A model generated the notes under the pieces. It was not told where the DNA came from and did not search any database. It saw only the letters and a program-made list of their open reading frames with translations. DNA of 64,000 nucleotides, from the IMG/VR virus record IMGVR_UViG_3300010396_000003, positions 64,001 to 128,000 of that record, one strand, 5' to 3'. Below, in pieces: positions 29,484 through 38,034 of the stretch; within the stretch, counting starts at the first letter, position 1; each line of letters starts with the position of its first letter. A program made the position numbers and the translations under genes. Origin of the DNA: a virus.

Positions 29484-29646
29484 GAGGAGTTTACTCCGGT
29501 GACCACCTTACAGGAACGAGCCGAAACTCTATACGTAGTTTTTTGTAGTTTCAAGGCAAATTTTCGTGTTTTTTTCGTACCATATGTCATTGAGATGCCC
29601 TTAATCCACACCTTTTACACACCAATATTCAGTGCTTTGTACGTAT

Positions 29647-29680
29647 TTGCTACAGATAGTGCTACAGATTTGCTACAAAT
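29647..29680. repeat. Three iteron-like repeats, TGCTACAGAT/TGCTACAAAT
   Basis: TTGCTACAGAT, TGCTACAGAT and TTGCTACAAAT follow each other with 0-2 bases between, giving a helical-period-like spacing of about 12. This is the form of binding sites for a phage initiator protein. Confidence 0.55.
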
Positions 29681-29718
29681 AATGTACGCTCGCGGCTACG
29701 CTTAAGGTAACAAGACAG

Positions 29719-29752
29719 AAGTAGAAGTAGAAGAGAGAAGTAGAAACAGAGA
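29719..29752. repeat. Purine-rich GAAGTAGA repeat
   Basis: The 8-mer GAAGTAGA occurs three times in about 30 bases with an additional AGAGAG between. All purines lie on the plus strand. It may be part of an origin or an unwinding element. Confidence 0.45.
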
Positions 29753-30252
29753 ACTGCTTTTAAAGCTATACGCATTCGAATTAATTAACCTACTTTAATT
29801 GCCTAAGCTGTTCTAAGGAATATACGGTATTCAATCACAAACCAGCCTGTGAGCCGTTCTTCGGACCTGGATCGGGTAAAGTGGCTAAGACCTTACCAAA
29901 ATCGCTCCTGGAGCCTCTAATGACTAAATCTGCCCTAAATCTGCCCTCTTGCCAACCTCCCTGTAATCCCACAATCAAAATCCTCCAACTGAATTAGAAT
30001 GTTTTTATGAATAACTCTCAGTTCTCCGATCAACCTCTCTATGCTCGCCCAGCTCTTCCTAGAACGGATCCATAAAAAATTCTAAATCCTAAACCGAAAC
30101 CGAATTTTTATTTTAAAAACCTAGTACCGCTACCCCGGTAAACCGGGGCGCCACCACTCAAAAGTTTTCGCCGGACCTTCGCCACCCACCGCGGAACCAC
30201 ACCCACCACACCACCACAAGCCACACCACATCACAACCAAATAATTTTTGTG

Positions 30253-30295
30253 GAAAAAAAAAAATCGCGGCCACCGTTGAATTGGTGACCGCGAT
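30253..30295 (-). terminator. Strong rho-independent terminator
   Basis: On the minus strand ATCGCGGTCACC pairs with GGTGGCCGCGAT (12 positions, one mismatch, eight-base loop), followed by a run of eleven T. It ends the transcript of the gene at 30312. Confidence 0.9.
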
Positions 30296-30311
30296 TACCG
30301 GAAGGATTTTT

Positions 30312-30524
30312 TTAATTCGGCTTACGGCGAGGCCGCGATGCATCAACAAAAGCGATTACGCGCGTTGCTTGTTCTCTCGCGCGTTCCACTTCGTAATAAC
30401 GCGCCATCGGTGACGTGTGCGCGTCTATAGCGATCACTTCAAATTCAGAAAGCGAATTATCTGCAATGGCGTTTACGGATTCCCGAATCGTTTCCAGCAA
30501 TTTCGTATACGTAGGATTCAACAT
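30312..30524 (-). CDS. Small protein, unknown function
   Basis: The 70-residue protein starts MLNPTYTKLLETIRESVNA and ends in a basic tail (ASRPRRKPN). A Shine-Dalgarno (AAAGGTAA) precedes the ATG. A terminator follows at once, so it is the last gene of its transcript. The function is unknown. Confidence 0.65.
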   Translation of the reverse strand: MLNPTYTKLLETIRESVNAIADNSLSEFEVIAIDAHTSPMARYYEVERAREQATRVIAFVDASRPRRKPN

Positions 30525-30596
30525 TGGCGTTACCTTTCAGGACCTGCGGCGCGTTTGCGTTTGGTTCGTGCTACGCATTTTGAACGCGGTTAGAAG

Positions 30597-31196
30597 TTAA
30601 ACGGCAATATAACCAACCTTGCGGTTACGGCGAATCCGGCGACCAGTTAAGCGCCGTTTATGATTCGCGGCGCGTTCTAGTTTATTTAATTCGCGTTCCT
30701 GTTTTGTTTCGGCGCGCAGATGTTCGCGGTATTGTTTGTCGGTTAGAACGTTTGTGTCTGGTACGTCAAAAAATTCGGACAGGAATTTACAAAAAGCGTA
30801 GCTAAATTCTGGCGTTATTTTGTCTGTTGATAGCGTGTGTGTTTCGTGTCCGCCGAAAATTCCAACCGATCGGTCTGACGGAATTTCGACATGGAAGGTT
30901 TCGGTTTGTTGTTTTTGTGTGGCGAGTCTGCGCGTCTTGCGTGGTTTGCGCGTGAAGTATTTAGCCGCGTTGAACGCAAAATCAAAAATGGTTTGGAGTG
31001 TTTCCACGGTGAAGTTTTGTTCCTTATTCGCGGAATTGTCCGACAGGTGTGTTTCGATAAAATTTTCTGCGATGTTGAGGCGAGTGTCTGTTGGTTCCTC
31101 TGTGTCGTTTGTAGGAATAAACGTATCTTCGCTGACATATTGGAGTAAGAACGCGGCGCGTCTCTTTAGAATGCGTGTCTTGTCCGGTCTGCGCAT
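30597..31196 (-). CDS. Unknown basic protein
   Basis: The 199-residue protein is rich in threonine, asparagine and basic residues. It has ENFIETHLSDNSANK, a FAFNAAKYFTRKPRKTRRL segment and a very basic C-terminus (HKRRLTGRRIRRNRK). No family is recognised; the C-terminal basic stretch suggests nucleic-acid binding. Confidence 0.6.
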   Translation of the reverse strand: MRRPDKTRILKRRAAFLLQYVSEDTFIPTNDTEEPTDTRLNIAENFIETHLSDNSANKEQNFTVETLQTIFDFAFNAAKYFTRKPRKTRRLATQKQQTETFHVEIPSDRSVGIFGGHETHTLSTDKITPEFSYAFCKFLSEFFDVPDTNVLTDKQYREHLRAETKQERELNKLERAANHKRRLTGRRIRRNRKVGYIAV

Positions 31197-31228
31197 CTTG
31201 AATCTTACCTTTCTGCGCGTTCGCGCGG

Positions 31229-31435
31229 TTAGATGTTGCGGTTTAAATACGCGGTTAGCGTTGCCATGAAATAAAATGCTTCGATAAGGAAAAGAGTAGA
31301 AGCGAAATTCTGTATCGCCTTATCGCGGTATAGAAACGCGATGAGGAAAATAAAGAATGTGCAAAGTAGCGCGATTGCGATAGCCGGAAGTGTGGGAACG
31401 AAAAGACTGGCAAGAAGCGAAATTACGGTTTGCAT
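31229..31435 (-). CDS. Small membrane protein, two helices
   Basis: The 68-residue protein has two hydrophobic helices (residues about 2-33 and 44-63) with a short charged loop (YRDKAIQ). This size and topology is that of a class II holin, but no lysis gene is adjacent. The function is unknown. Confidence 0.6.
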   Translation of the reverse strand: MQTVISLLASLFVPTLPAIAIALLCTFFIFLIAFLYRDKAIQNFASTLFLIEAFYFMATLTAYLNRNI

Positions 31436-31463
31436 TGTTGGTGCCTCGCTTTCGATTAGAGTC

Positions 31464-31505
31464 TAAAAAAAAATCGCGCGATACGGGTTAGCGTATCGCG
31501 CGATT
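31464..31505 (-). terminator. Strong rho-independent terminator
   Basis: On the minus strand AATCGCGCGATACG pairs perfectly with CGTATCGCGCGATT (14 bp, six-base loop) and is followed by a T-run. It ends the transcript of the small gene at 31516. Confidence 0.92.
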
Positions 31506-31515
31506 AGGGAGGCGA

Positions 31516-31734
31516 CTAGGCCGCCTGTAGGTAACGCTGTACGGCGGGCAACGAACGATGTGCGTTGACAAATTGCGTCAAGCGCTTGGTTTGCGCGGCG
31601 CGTTCCTTCGGCGAGCGCTCTTTTTGGAACGTCTTGTTGGTGTGGGCGCGCAGAGCAGCGAAGGTACGGGTTAGGTTTAACTGAGTCTTTGTGAGTGTGG
31701 AGGCGGGTTTCGTTGCTTTCTTGGTTGCTTTCAT
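31516..31734 (-). CDS. Small basic protein, possible DNA-binding
   Basis: From the ATG at 31734 the frame gives 72 residues, very rich in lysine, alanine, arginine and threonine (KATKKATKPASTLTKTQ; KERSPKERAAQTKR). It is alone between a strong promoter and a strong terminator, so it is probably expressed at high level, as for a histone-like or transcription-modifying protein. The family is not recognised. Confidence 0.65.
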   Translation of the reverse strand: MKATKKATKPASTLTKTQLNLTRTFAALRAHTNKTFQKERSPKERAAQTKRLTQFVNAHRSLPAVQRYLQAA

Positions 31735-31799
31735 TGTGTCTCGCTTTCGTTGTGGCGCGTTGTGCTTTGATCGGGCTTGCACGTTTGCGCTACTAAGAC

Positions 31800-31828
31800 A
31801 TTATGAGGTTAGACGGTAACTTTGTAAA
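31800..31828 (-). promoter_or_regulatory. Near-consensus sigma70 promoter
   Basis: TTTACA (31828-31823) and CATAAT (31805-31800) on the minus strand are separated by exactly 17 bases, each one base from consensus. It drives the small basic gene at 31734 and, if the terminator is leaky, the following genes. Confidence 0.8.
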
Positions 31829-31932
31829 GATAAATCAGCATTCAAATTCCAAATACCTAGACGGTCTGCGCATTAATATTTTCTATCGGACAACATTCGC
31901 TTTTTATTCGCTGTGCTGATAGATGAACAACT

Positions 31933-32217
31933 TTGAAATCCAAAGCCGTTGCACCTGGTTGCAGCAGTTACCACCTGGCCGGCGTCCAGATCGCCTTACG
32001 TGGCAGCAGTGGGGTACCAAGCTCGGGGTATCAACAAAATCCGCATGGAAAAATTGAACTGGATTTCAACCTAAACAAATCCGCGTCTTCTACTAATTAT
32101 TATGTTGCGTTTATTGATTCCACAGGACTTACCTCGGAAAACGCAGTCGTTTATGCAGAACCGGCGCGTCTAACGGCATTCTGTATAAATATTAGCCGCG
32201 ATTTCCCAGTCACTTAG
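31933..32217 (+). CDS. Doubtful 94-residue frame
   Basis: A TTG-started plus-strand frame reads in part like a beta-rich protein (FNLNKSASSTNYYVAFIDST). No ribosome-binding site is seen, and an ATG at 31923 opens a different 44-residue frame (NNFEIQSRCTWLQQLPPGRR). The region between 31829 and 32213 holds no gene that can be supported firmly. Confidence 0.25.
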   Translation: MKSKAVAPGCSSYHLAGVQIALRGSSGVPSSGYQQNPHGKIELDFNLNKSASSTNYYVAFIDSTGLTSENAVVYAEPARLTAFCINISRDFPVT

Positions 32218-32390
32218 GCTGATTTTAGCACCCACTTCGGATCTTTCAAAAGGCAAACAGCAATACGCATGTGACACTCAGGACATTCTAAGTGCCAGGC
32301 GAATCCTTGGAAAACTTTTACGCCTTCAAATTCAGGCGACTTCCATTCGCCATCTCTTTTTGCTGGACAGTCTAAATGGATCAGTTGCAT
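32214..32390 (-). CDS. Small zinc-ribbon protein
   Basis: An ATG at 32390 opens a 58-residue frame: IHLDCPAKRDGEW, then FQGFAWHLECPECHMRIAVC. The CPEC/HMRIAVC arrangement suggests zinc binding. It follows the terminase gene on the same strand after 32 bases. The function is unknown. Confidence 0.65.
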   Translation of the reverse strand: MQLIHLDCPAKRDGEWKSPEFEGVKVFQGFAWHLECPECHMRIAVCLLKDPKWVLKSA

Positions 32391-32422
32391 GCGCTCACCA
32401 TCGCGCGATGCAAGAACAAATG

Positions 32423-34042
32423 CTACCGAGAAAATATTCGGCCGGAAACTTTTTTGATCGAGGATAATGCTCGCTGTTTTAAATCTGCGAGCTGCGCTTG
32501 ATCACCACACGCGGCGCAGCGATATCCTCCACCGCCAACTGGATGTAAAATATTGCAACCGCATTTTTTGCATCCCGGCGTCTGATCGTTTGTAGCGACC
32601 GCAGCCATATTCTCGCTCGGAATTTTCTCGATGTTTTTTTCGTCAGACAGGGCGGCGGCATTAAAATTTCCTGAACGGTTTATGATCTCATTTGCGGTCA
32701 ATCCCGATTCTTTCATTTGTTTTCCCCATTCAAGTAATCCATATTGCCCACCGCCGGTTAATTCGGTAGCAGCCCAAACGCAGGCGTCATAACGATTTGG
32801 AGATCGTGTAGTACCGGGTACATAGGAGCACCATTCATCCTCGAGTTGAGGCATTTCACCGACGATATGACAACGTTTTTGTTGGAAGAGGACGGCGATA
32901 GGTTCCGCGCGGGCATATTTACCGCGGCTGGCATGAACTTCGCGAACGGGAACATTTTGATCGACGTTATAGATTGTAGATTTACACATATCGCCACCGA
33001 AGTTTGTTTCGACGCTGATGCAATCGGCTTGGCTGGAGTGATACGAGGAGACGGCGGCGGAAGCCCACCCCTCCGGGGTGGAGAGCACGGAATTGTCTTG
33101 GAGGATATAGACATGATCATCTTCACCGAGACCAGCGACGACGATACCGCATTCGGTGGTAGTAGAGCCGCTGGGGTCCACACCGACAACGATACGTTTT
33201 AAGGCTGGAACATCTACTGGGGTAACGCGGGTTTTTTCAATGCTTTTACGGTCGAGTAGTGCGCCTGGTACTTCGTCCATTTCCTGCGCGAGGATTTCTT
33301 GGCGATAGGCCAAAGGGGTCATGTTGGCTTTAGCGAACTCGCGGCCGGCTTCTGAGATATACGGGTTGTCGTACATGGTGTAATGCAAACAGAGCCAGTT
33401 GGGATCGGATTTGCGCTGCTTAAACATTTTCATGGCATGACGTGGATCCTTGGCTTTGCAGACGGCGGACCGATGGAAGGGATCGGGCGGGGTGAAAATG
33501 ATAATCAGGTCGCCGTTCGTATCGATGATGAGGGGGTAGCCGCACTTATCCAAAGTGTCTTCATTCATCATGCTAAATTCTTCAAGGATCAACAGGTCGG
33601 CGCGATCACCGCGGAGGGTATCCGCGTTGAACGCGGTTTTGCACTTGATGCGTTGCGACCGCTGTTCGGTAGGATCGATATCCGGGGTACGCAATTCGAT
33701 GAGATGGTCATTGGCGCCGTCCAGGATATAGAACAGGCTTTTATAGCGTTCATCCGTAAAAAGATTGTGCAAAGCCTTTTTGACTTCTGACCAAAACGAA
33801 TCGATTTGTTCGGCGGTAGGAGCGGCATATAAGACGCGCTTACCATCGAGGAATGCAAGAACAGCTTGAATAGCGACACCGGCAGTTTTGCCGGAACGTC
33901 GGCCGGCGAGGATCATACGAAACTTTTTTTCGCATAGACCGTAAGGGTCATAGCGTTTATCGATAAAGAGTTTTTGCTTGTCGTGGGGTTCCGGCAGAAT
34001 AATTTCGCAATCGATTTTTACGCGGTAGACGTCATCAGCCAT
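32423..34042 (-). CDS. terL: Terminase large subunit with C-terminal zinc ribbon
   Basis: The 539-residue protein has Walker A GRRSGKT (about residue 48), an adenine-binding region KRVLYAAPTAEQ, Walker B LLILEEF (about residue 150), motif III FTPPDP, and the nuclease domain with VGVDPSG, VETNFGG and YDACVWA. It cuts concatemeric DNA and pumps it through the portal. The last 70 residues hold an added zinc ribbon (CKKCGCN...YRCAACGD), unusual for this family. It overlaps the small subunit gene by eight bases. Confidence 0.95.
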   Translation of the reverse strand: MADDVYRVKIDCEIILPEPHDKQKLFIDKRYDPYGLCEKKFRMILAGRRSGKTAGVAIQAVLAFLDGKRVLYAAPTAEQIDSFWSEVKKALHNLFTDERYKSLFYILDGANDHLIELRTPDIDPTEQRSQRIKCKTAFNADTLRGDRADLLILEEFSMMNEDTLDKCGYPLIIDTNGDLIIIFTPPDPFHRSAVCKAKDPRHAMKMFKQRKSDPNWLCLHYTMYDNPYISEAGREFAKANMTPLAYRQEILAQEMDEVPGALLDRKSIEKTRVTPVDVPALKRIVVGVDPSGSTTTECGIVVAGLGEDDHVYILQDNSVLSTPEGWASAAVSSYHSSQADCISVETNFGGDMCKSTIYNVDQNVPVREVHASRGKYARAEPIAVLFQQKRCHIVGEMPQLEDEWCSYVPGTTRSPNRYDACVWAATELTGGGQYGLLEWGKQMKESGLTANEIINRSGNFNAAALSDEKNIEKIPSENMAAVATNDQTPGCKKCGCNILHPVGGGGYRCAACGDQAQLADLKQRALSSIKKVSGRIFSR

Positions 34043-34532
34043 CTTTTTTTTCTTCGTCTACAACCATAATCGGTTGAGCTTGCGAAGCCTCTTGAATTTG
34101 TCCTAATGCATCGCCGATGGTCGCCGGCGGTGCTTCTGGCAATTGGGGAACGTCAATCACCTCGATCGTCTTCATTTCGGGCGGTTTACGCTGAACAAAC
34201 TTCACATTAAAGTCGAACGAAACCTTTTCACCCTGCGATACTTCAAAACGAGCCACAGCTTTTCCTTCAGTAGCTTCGCGGAGCTCTTTAGCGGCAAGGG
34301 TGCCGCGGCTATCGGTCATAATGGCCGCTTTGATTCTCTGTAACGCGATGACTCGAGCCCAGGTAGTGCCAGCGGGAAGGCGCAGTTCACGTAAAATCTG
34401 AGGATGCGCTGGTTCAAGCAAGGCAATACGGTATTCGTCGACCAAGAGACGAGCGGTTTGCGCGCCGACGCCTACGGTACGCGGTTTACCGACAAATGGA
34501 TGTCCTGTTTTAAACGAGCCCTTGGTTGCCAT
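34035..34532 (-). CDS. Probable terminase small subunit
   Basis: The 165-residue protein lies directly upstream of the large subunit with an eight-base overlap. Its N-terminal part (GHPFVGKPRTVG, DEYRIALLEPAHPQIL, TWARVIALQRIKAAI) is basic and helical, as for DNA recognition, and the C-terminal 60 residues are proline-rich and disordered. The position is the main evidence; the sequence is not clearly a known small subunit. Confidence 0.55.
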   Translation of the reverse strand: MATKGSFKTGHPFVGKPRTVGVGAQTARLLVDEYRIALLEPAHPQILRELRLPAGTTWARVIALQRIKAAIMTDSRGTLAAKELREATEGKAVARFEVSQGEKVSFDFNVKFVQRKPPEMKTIEVIDVPQLPEAPPATIGDALGQIQEASQAQPIMVVDEEKKDG

Positions 34533-34752
34533 AGATCTCTCTCATAAGTTTCAACATTTCCGCGCTATTCAAGGCTTTGCGTCTCCAGAAGCGAATGCCT
34601 GGTCGCCTGTGCAGTCCGCGCCGCGGTCTGCCTTTAAGATTTCCACTCTGTCCGGGCTTGAACATTGTGGAGGGGTTGGCGCTCACGCCTTTCTTCCAGT
34701 TCGGGTTGCCGGCAGTTGGATAGCGCTTGTTGTATTTGTATGCCACGGGCAA
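34510..34752 (-). CDS. DUF5681-like small basic protein
   Basis: The 80-residue protein contains FKPGQSGNLKGRPRRGL, the GQSGNxKGRP motif of DUF5681, found in front of terminase genes of many phages. It probably binds DNA. The C-terminal third is helical (LNSAEMLKLMREIYG). It overlaps the next gene by 23 bases. Confidence 0.7.
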   Translation of the reverse strand: MPVAYKYNKRYPTAGNPNWKKGVSANPSTMFKPGQSGNLKGRPRRGLHRRPGIRFWRRKALNSAEMLKLMREIYGNQGLV

Positions 34753-34807
34753 GCATTAACAAAAAAAACGCACAAACGGAAATAACAGGATATTTTTGCT
34801 TGACTTG

Positions 34808-34816
34808 TGATACTAT
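34808..34816 (+). promoter_or_regulatory. Extended -10 promoter for the rightward genes
   Basis: TGA-TACTAT on the plus strand is an extended -10 element (TGnTATAAT-like). No good -35 box is present. A start near 34823 gives a short leader before the ATG at 34846. It is placed between divergent gene blocks. Confidence 0.4.
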
Positions 34817-34845
34817 CCTGCGCATTCCAAGGACTTATATAGGAA

Positions 34846-35229
34846 ATGAATCTCAAAACGGTCGCTGAATTTTTGGATAAGTGCTATCCGGATCAAAAAG
34901 CGAAGATTGCCATCGATCCAGCCAATTCTCAAATGGGGCAAACGGAAATTAGTCTTGGTGATTTAGTGCGAACCGCCGACGACTATCCTTCGGAAAACCT
35001 GAAAACAGATAACACGACTTACTTTCTTAATAGCATCTATCATGAACTGAATGCCGGCAATAAACCGGTTACGGTAGTTTGGGCGTCTCCGACTAACGGC
35101 ACAATTTGGATGGATGTCCCGACTGGCGGACCTGGTTCGGAGGACGCCTGTTTTCGCATTCTCGAATTTATGGTTGAAAACAGGAATAAAACTCTGCGGA
35201 TACCAATGGATAACTCGCAAAAACCATGA
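34846..35229 (+). CDS. Unknown protein, first gene of the rightward block
   Basis: The 127-residue protein has a helical start (KTVAEFLDKCYPDQKAKIAI) and a mixed remainder with FRILEFMVENRNKTL. The stop overlaps the next ATG (ATGA). No family is recognised. Confidence 0.65.
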   Translation: MNLKTVAEFLDKCYPDQKAKIAIDPANSQMGQTEISLGDLVRTADDYPSENLKTDNTTYFLNSIYHELNAGNKPVTVVWASPTNGTIWMDVPTGGPGSEDACFRILEFMVENRNKTLRIPMDNSQKP

Positions 35230-35606
35230 GAAACGTAAAATCATTTGTAATCAAGCGTACAAAATGGCTCCGAGGCGAAAAGAACAGCACACTCCATCGC
35301 ACATGTGATGGCAAAGAGTGCTGTTTGGGAATTTATTTACGCGCGTGCGGATTTTCCATAGCCGACATTCAGGAACACTTAACGCCACAGGGTGTCGCTA
35401 AAAAAAGCAAAGTACCAGCTTGGCTCATAGACGGCAACTCATGTGGTCTTCGCTCGTCGCGAAATGCAGGAAAACTAATGGACATTAACGACGAAATTAA
35501 TCCTGAGTTATATTCGGCGGTTGAGCACGCGGATTTTGAGCGTAAACGCGAATTTGAAATCCGCACTATCTTCGCCAAGCACAACGTGAAAGTGACTTTC
35601 GTATGA
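35226..35606 (+). CDS. Conserved phage protein with CDGKECCLG motif
   Basis: The 126-residue protein has TKWLRGEKNSTLHRTCDGKE, CCLGIYLRACGFS and ends in EFEIRTIFAKHNVKVTFV. I recall many phage proteins with the sequence order WLRG...CCLGxxLxxxG and a C-terminal IFxxHxIxVxFV. The function of the family is unknown. Confidence 0.75.
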   Translation: MRNVKSFVIKRTKWLRGEKNSTLHRTCDGKECCLGIYLRACGFSIADIQEHLTPQGVAKKSKVPAWLIDGNSCGLRSSRNAGKLMDINDEINPELYSAVEHADFERKREFEIRTIFAKHNVKVTFV

Positions 35607-35627
35607 AGAAGTATTTTGAGGTGAAAA

Positions 35628-36224
35628 ATGACTCCCGGTGAATTACAAGCGTCCATTTTGATTCTCATGTTGCTGGTCTGTTGCCTTGGGGCAGCTATCA
35701 TCACGCTCTGTAGGTGGGCTTATTCTCTATCGGAACAGTTCAAGGAAATAAAACAAGCAATCGACATGCGTGGTCCGACGATCGATTCAATGTTAAGCGG
35801 GATCACAACAGTATTTAAGGCTGAGTTTTCTGCTGTCACAATGAAACTCGCGCAGGTTGCGAAATCGTCTGAAGATAACGATGTTATGCGCGAGGCCAGG
35901 ATCCTGGCTGCTATCCAAATGCTGGATGACAGAACGGCGGCTATCGCGAAATCGGACGATCAAGAATTTATATCCATCAAAAGAGAAATTGAAAGTAAAG
36001 CGGTAACCATCCTAAATGAACAAATCGCTCATCGCACGGCAATTGAAAAGTCAATTGTAGCCGGCACGCAACTTCTCCAAGAGTATTTTGAGCCTAGCGT
36101 GCAAACATCGGTTTGCGAGGATTGTGGCGGCTCCGGACAGATCACGAAAGAAATAGACCCTCCACTGGTTCGAGCGGTACGCGATTCTATCCGCGGAAAA
36201 CTGGAGCCAAAAAAGAAATCATGA
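35628..36224 (+). CDS. Membrane-anchored helical protein with zinc site
   Basis: The 198-residue protein has an N-terminal transmembrane helix (residues 9-31), a long charged helical part (40-150) and a CEDCGGSG site near the C-terminus. GAGGTG precedes the ATG. It may be a membrane-bound structural or lysis-related protein; the function is unknown. Confidence 0.65.
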   Translation: MTPGELQASILILMLLVCCLGAAIITLCRWAYSLSEQFKEIKQAIDMRGPTIDSMLSGITTVFKAEFSAVTMKLAQVAKSSEDNDVMREARILAAIQMLDDRTAAIAKSDDQEFISIKREIESKAVTILNEQIAHRTAIEKSIVAGTQLLQEYFEPSVQTSVCEDCGGSGQITKEIDPPLVRAVRDSIRGKLEPKKKS

Positions 36225-36388
36225 AAAATATAACGGTTGGCGATATCGTCTGTTTAAGGAGCGGCGGCCCGTTAATGACGGTATCTTCTGTTTCTCCGGA
36301 TTATGTAAAAACAGTTTGGTTCGGTGCCGATAATATTGAGCACAGTGGAGTATTTCCAATTGCAACACTCGAAAGGAAAAACAAATGA
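36221..36388 (+). CDS. DUF2158 (YodC-like) protein
   Basis: From the ATG at 36221, which overlaps the upstream stop (ATGA), the frame gives 55 residues: GDIVCLRSGGPLMTVSSV, VWFGADNIEHSGVFP and TLERK. The GDxVxLxSGGPxMTV pattern followed by a W-F strand is typical of DUF2158 proteins. The function is unknown. Confidence 0.8.
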   Translation: MKNITVGDIVCLRSGGPLMTVSSVSPDYVKTVWFGADNIEHSGVFPIATLERKNK

Positions 36389-36876
36389 ACACAGCACTTC
36401 TTTGGCAGATCGTAAATCGGCTGGAACGAGATCCGGAACGCTTTGATATTACCGCCAGCATTTACGTGGAACCCCGCGGGTTCTTTCAACGGTTATCCGG
36501 GGCGTCATGTAAAACCGTGTGCTGTATTGCCGGCGAATGTTATCTGGCGTTAAGCGCCGATGCTCAAGATGACATCGAACTTTACGACAATTTCCGTCAT
36601 GACGAAGACCGGAGTATGCCGTTCTTAAATATCTTTCACTTCGCCAGACATCAATTCGGACTAACGAACGAACAAGCCCAACGGCTTTTCTTCTTAAAAT
36701 ACTGGCCGACAAAATTCAGGGAGATGTATTTGCGCACAGCGGACGGCCGCGAGCGAGTTTATGTGTTACGCCAAGCGGTCGAAGATTTCATTCTGACAAA
36801 TGGCTGGGAACCGATTGATGACAGGGAAATCACCGTCAAGATCGAGCGCGGCCAAGTTGTCACAAATATCCAATAG
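36385..36876 (+). CDS. Conserved phage protein, unknown function
   Basis: The 163-residue protein has LERDPERFDITASIY, KTVCCIAGECYLAL and a helical middle with AQRLFFLKYWPTKF. This type is common in phages infecting several phyla. The first stretch has two cysteine groups (CKTVCCIAGEC). It ends in TAG. Confidence 0.7.
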   Translation: MNTALLWQIVNRLERDPERFDITASIYVEPRGFFQRLSGASCKTVCCIAGECYLALSADAQDDIELYDNFRHDEDRSMPFLNIFHFARHQFGLTNEQAQRLFFLKYWPTKFREMYLRTADGRERVYVLRQAVEDFILTNGWEPIDDREITVKIERGQVVTNIQ

Positions 36877-36890
36877 AAACAGAATAGCGT

Positions 36891-37367
36891 ATGAGCCATC
36901 AATTCGAAGCAAACGGAAACAGGCCGGCTGATCATCCTTACAACCGATGTAAAAAGTGTGGACTGCATCCAACCCAAACCGAAGACTATCCCGAATGTTT
37001 AGCAGACCAAACAACAAAAATTCCAAAAGATAAATGCGGGACTCCTATCACTACCGGAGCATTTATTTCCTATGGGCACGCGCTAGGACGCTGCGCGGGA
37101 TTGCGTATCGGCAAGGTACTAAATATCAAATGGGAACGTAAAGGCTACTCCGGCGATTCCAACTGGAAGATTACCGTGTGGGGCGTCGATGATGATTGGA
37201 GCGCTCAAAAAGTAAAATTGTGCCAAACACGAGGCACGTTGCAATTTCCGGAACGCATTATTGTATTGCCGCCTTCAATGGTTCCCGAGAAATTCAAAAA
37301 GCTGCTTGAACCGGTAACACTAGAAACAAAAAAAAACAACCGAGTCGCTGGTGATGACGTTTCCTGA
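36891..37367 (+). CDS. Unknown protein with N-terminal zinc site
   Basis: The 158-residue protein has a CKKCGLH site near the N-terminus, then a beta-rich domain (GAFISYGHALGRCAGLRIGKV, WKITVWGVDDDW) and a basic C-terminus. It overlaps the methyltransferase gene by 14 bases. The function is unknown. Confidence 0.65.
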   Translation: MSHQFEANGNRPADHPYNRCKKCGLHPTQTEDYPECLADQTTKIPKDKCGTPITTGAFISYGHALGRCAGLRIGKVLNIKWERKGYSGDSNWKITVWGVDDDWSAQKVKLCQTRGTLQFPERIIVLPPSMVPEKFKKLLEPVTLETKKNNRVAGDDVS

Positions 37368-38034
37368 AGAACGCGCGGCAATTACGGAAATCCTCGAGCG
37401 GACCGGTAATTCGGTGTGTCTTGTCGATTTAGGCGCGCACCTGGGCGAAGATACGGCCTGGATGCTTGAAGTATTAAAGGACCATAAAGACGTACAAGCC
37501 GTAATGATTGAAGCGGACAGGCTTAATTTTAATTTACTTGTGCAAGAGTATTTTCCGAATGTCTCCGACGAAGAACGACAGCAAACGTGCTTGATATCCA
37601 GGTCTATAATTGCGGGACATTTCGCAATCGCAGATCGTAATGGAAGTTGCGATTTTTATTCTTGCACAGCCAGCGGTGGAGGGTTCGGTTCGGTTTATCG
37701 GCCAATTCCGGATAAAATTGCCGTATCTGTAGACGATTTTAGATTGGTTCGCAACATCCCCTGCATAAAACTTGATACACTATTCGACTTATGTGTCCTT
37801 GAATCTATCGACCTATTGTGGGTCGATATCCACGGCGCAGAAAAGGATATGATCGCGCACGGACAAAAGGCACTATCTCGAACCAAATACATGATGATCG
37901 AAGCTGTGGCGGAATCGATGTACGAAGGCGCCGCAATGAAAAGCGAGTTGATTGAGATGTTGCCAGGGTGGACGGTGTTGAAAGAATTTCCATGGAACCT
38001 ATTGCTGAAAAACAATTCATTCGCTTGTTTGTAA
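37354..38034 (+). CDS. FkbM-family methyltransferase
   Basis: The protein of 226 residues has the SAM-binding LVDLGAHLGEDTAW (motif I), VMIEADRLNFNLL (acidic motif II) and LLWVDIHGAEKDMIAHG, the WVDxxGAExxVLxG-type stretch of FkbM methyltransferases. FkbM proteins O-methylate sugars and small molecules. In phages they may modify host surface glycans or virion proteins. The second ATG was taken as start. Confidence 0.85.
   Translation: MTFPEERAAITEILERTGNSVCLVDLGAHLGEDTAWMLEVLKDHKDVQAVMIEADRLNFNLLVQEYFPNVSDEERQQTCLISRSIIAGHFAIADRNGSCDFYSCTASGGGFGSVYRPIPDKIAVSVDDFRLVRNIPCIKLDTLFDLCVLESIDLLWVDIHGAEKDMIAHGQKALSRTKYMMIEAVAESMYEGAAMKSELIEMLPGWTVLKEFPWNLLLKNNSFACL

Larger units (their letters stand above)
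29484..30311. other. 830-base gene-free region, candidate replication origin
   Basis: No convincing coding frame occurs on either strand. The region holds three TGCTACAGAT-type repeats (29647-29680), a purine-rich GAAGTAGA repeat (29719-29752), AT-rich stretches, a CCCCGG-TAAA-CCGGGG hairpin (30133-30148), a strongly C/A-biased stretch (30176-30240) and a terminator at its right end. Its position beside the replication initiator gene supports an origin. Confidence 0.5.

Noticed and set aside
29499-29705. 68-residue plus-strand frame in the gene-free region
   Set aside because: It covers the iteron repeats, has no ribosome-binding site and no recognisable pattern.
30158-30349. 63-residue minus-strand frame rich in V, W and G
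   Set aside because: It runs across the terminator and the CCA-rich stretch, so it is a by-product of sequence bias.
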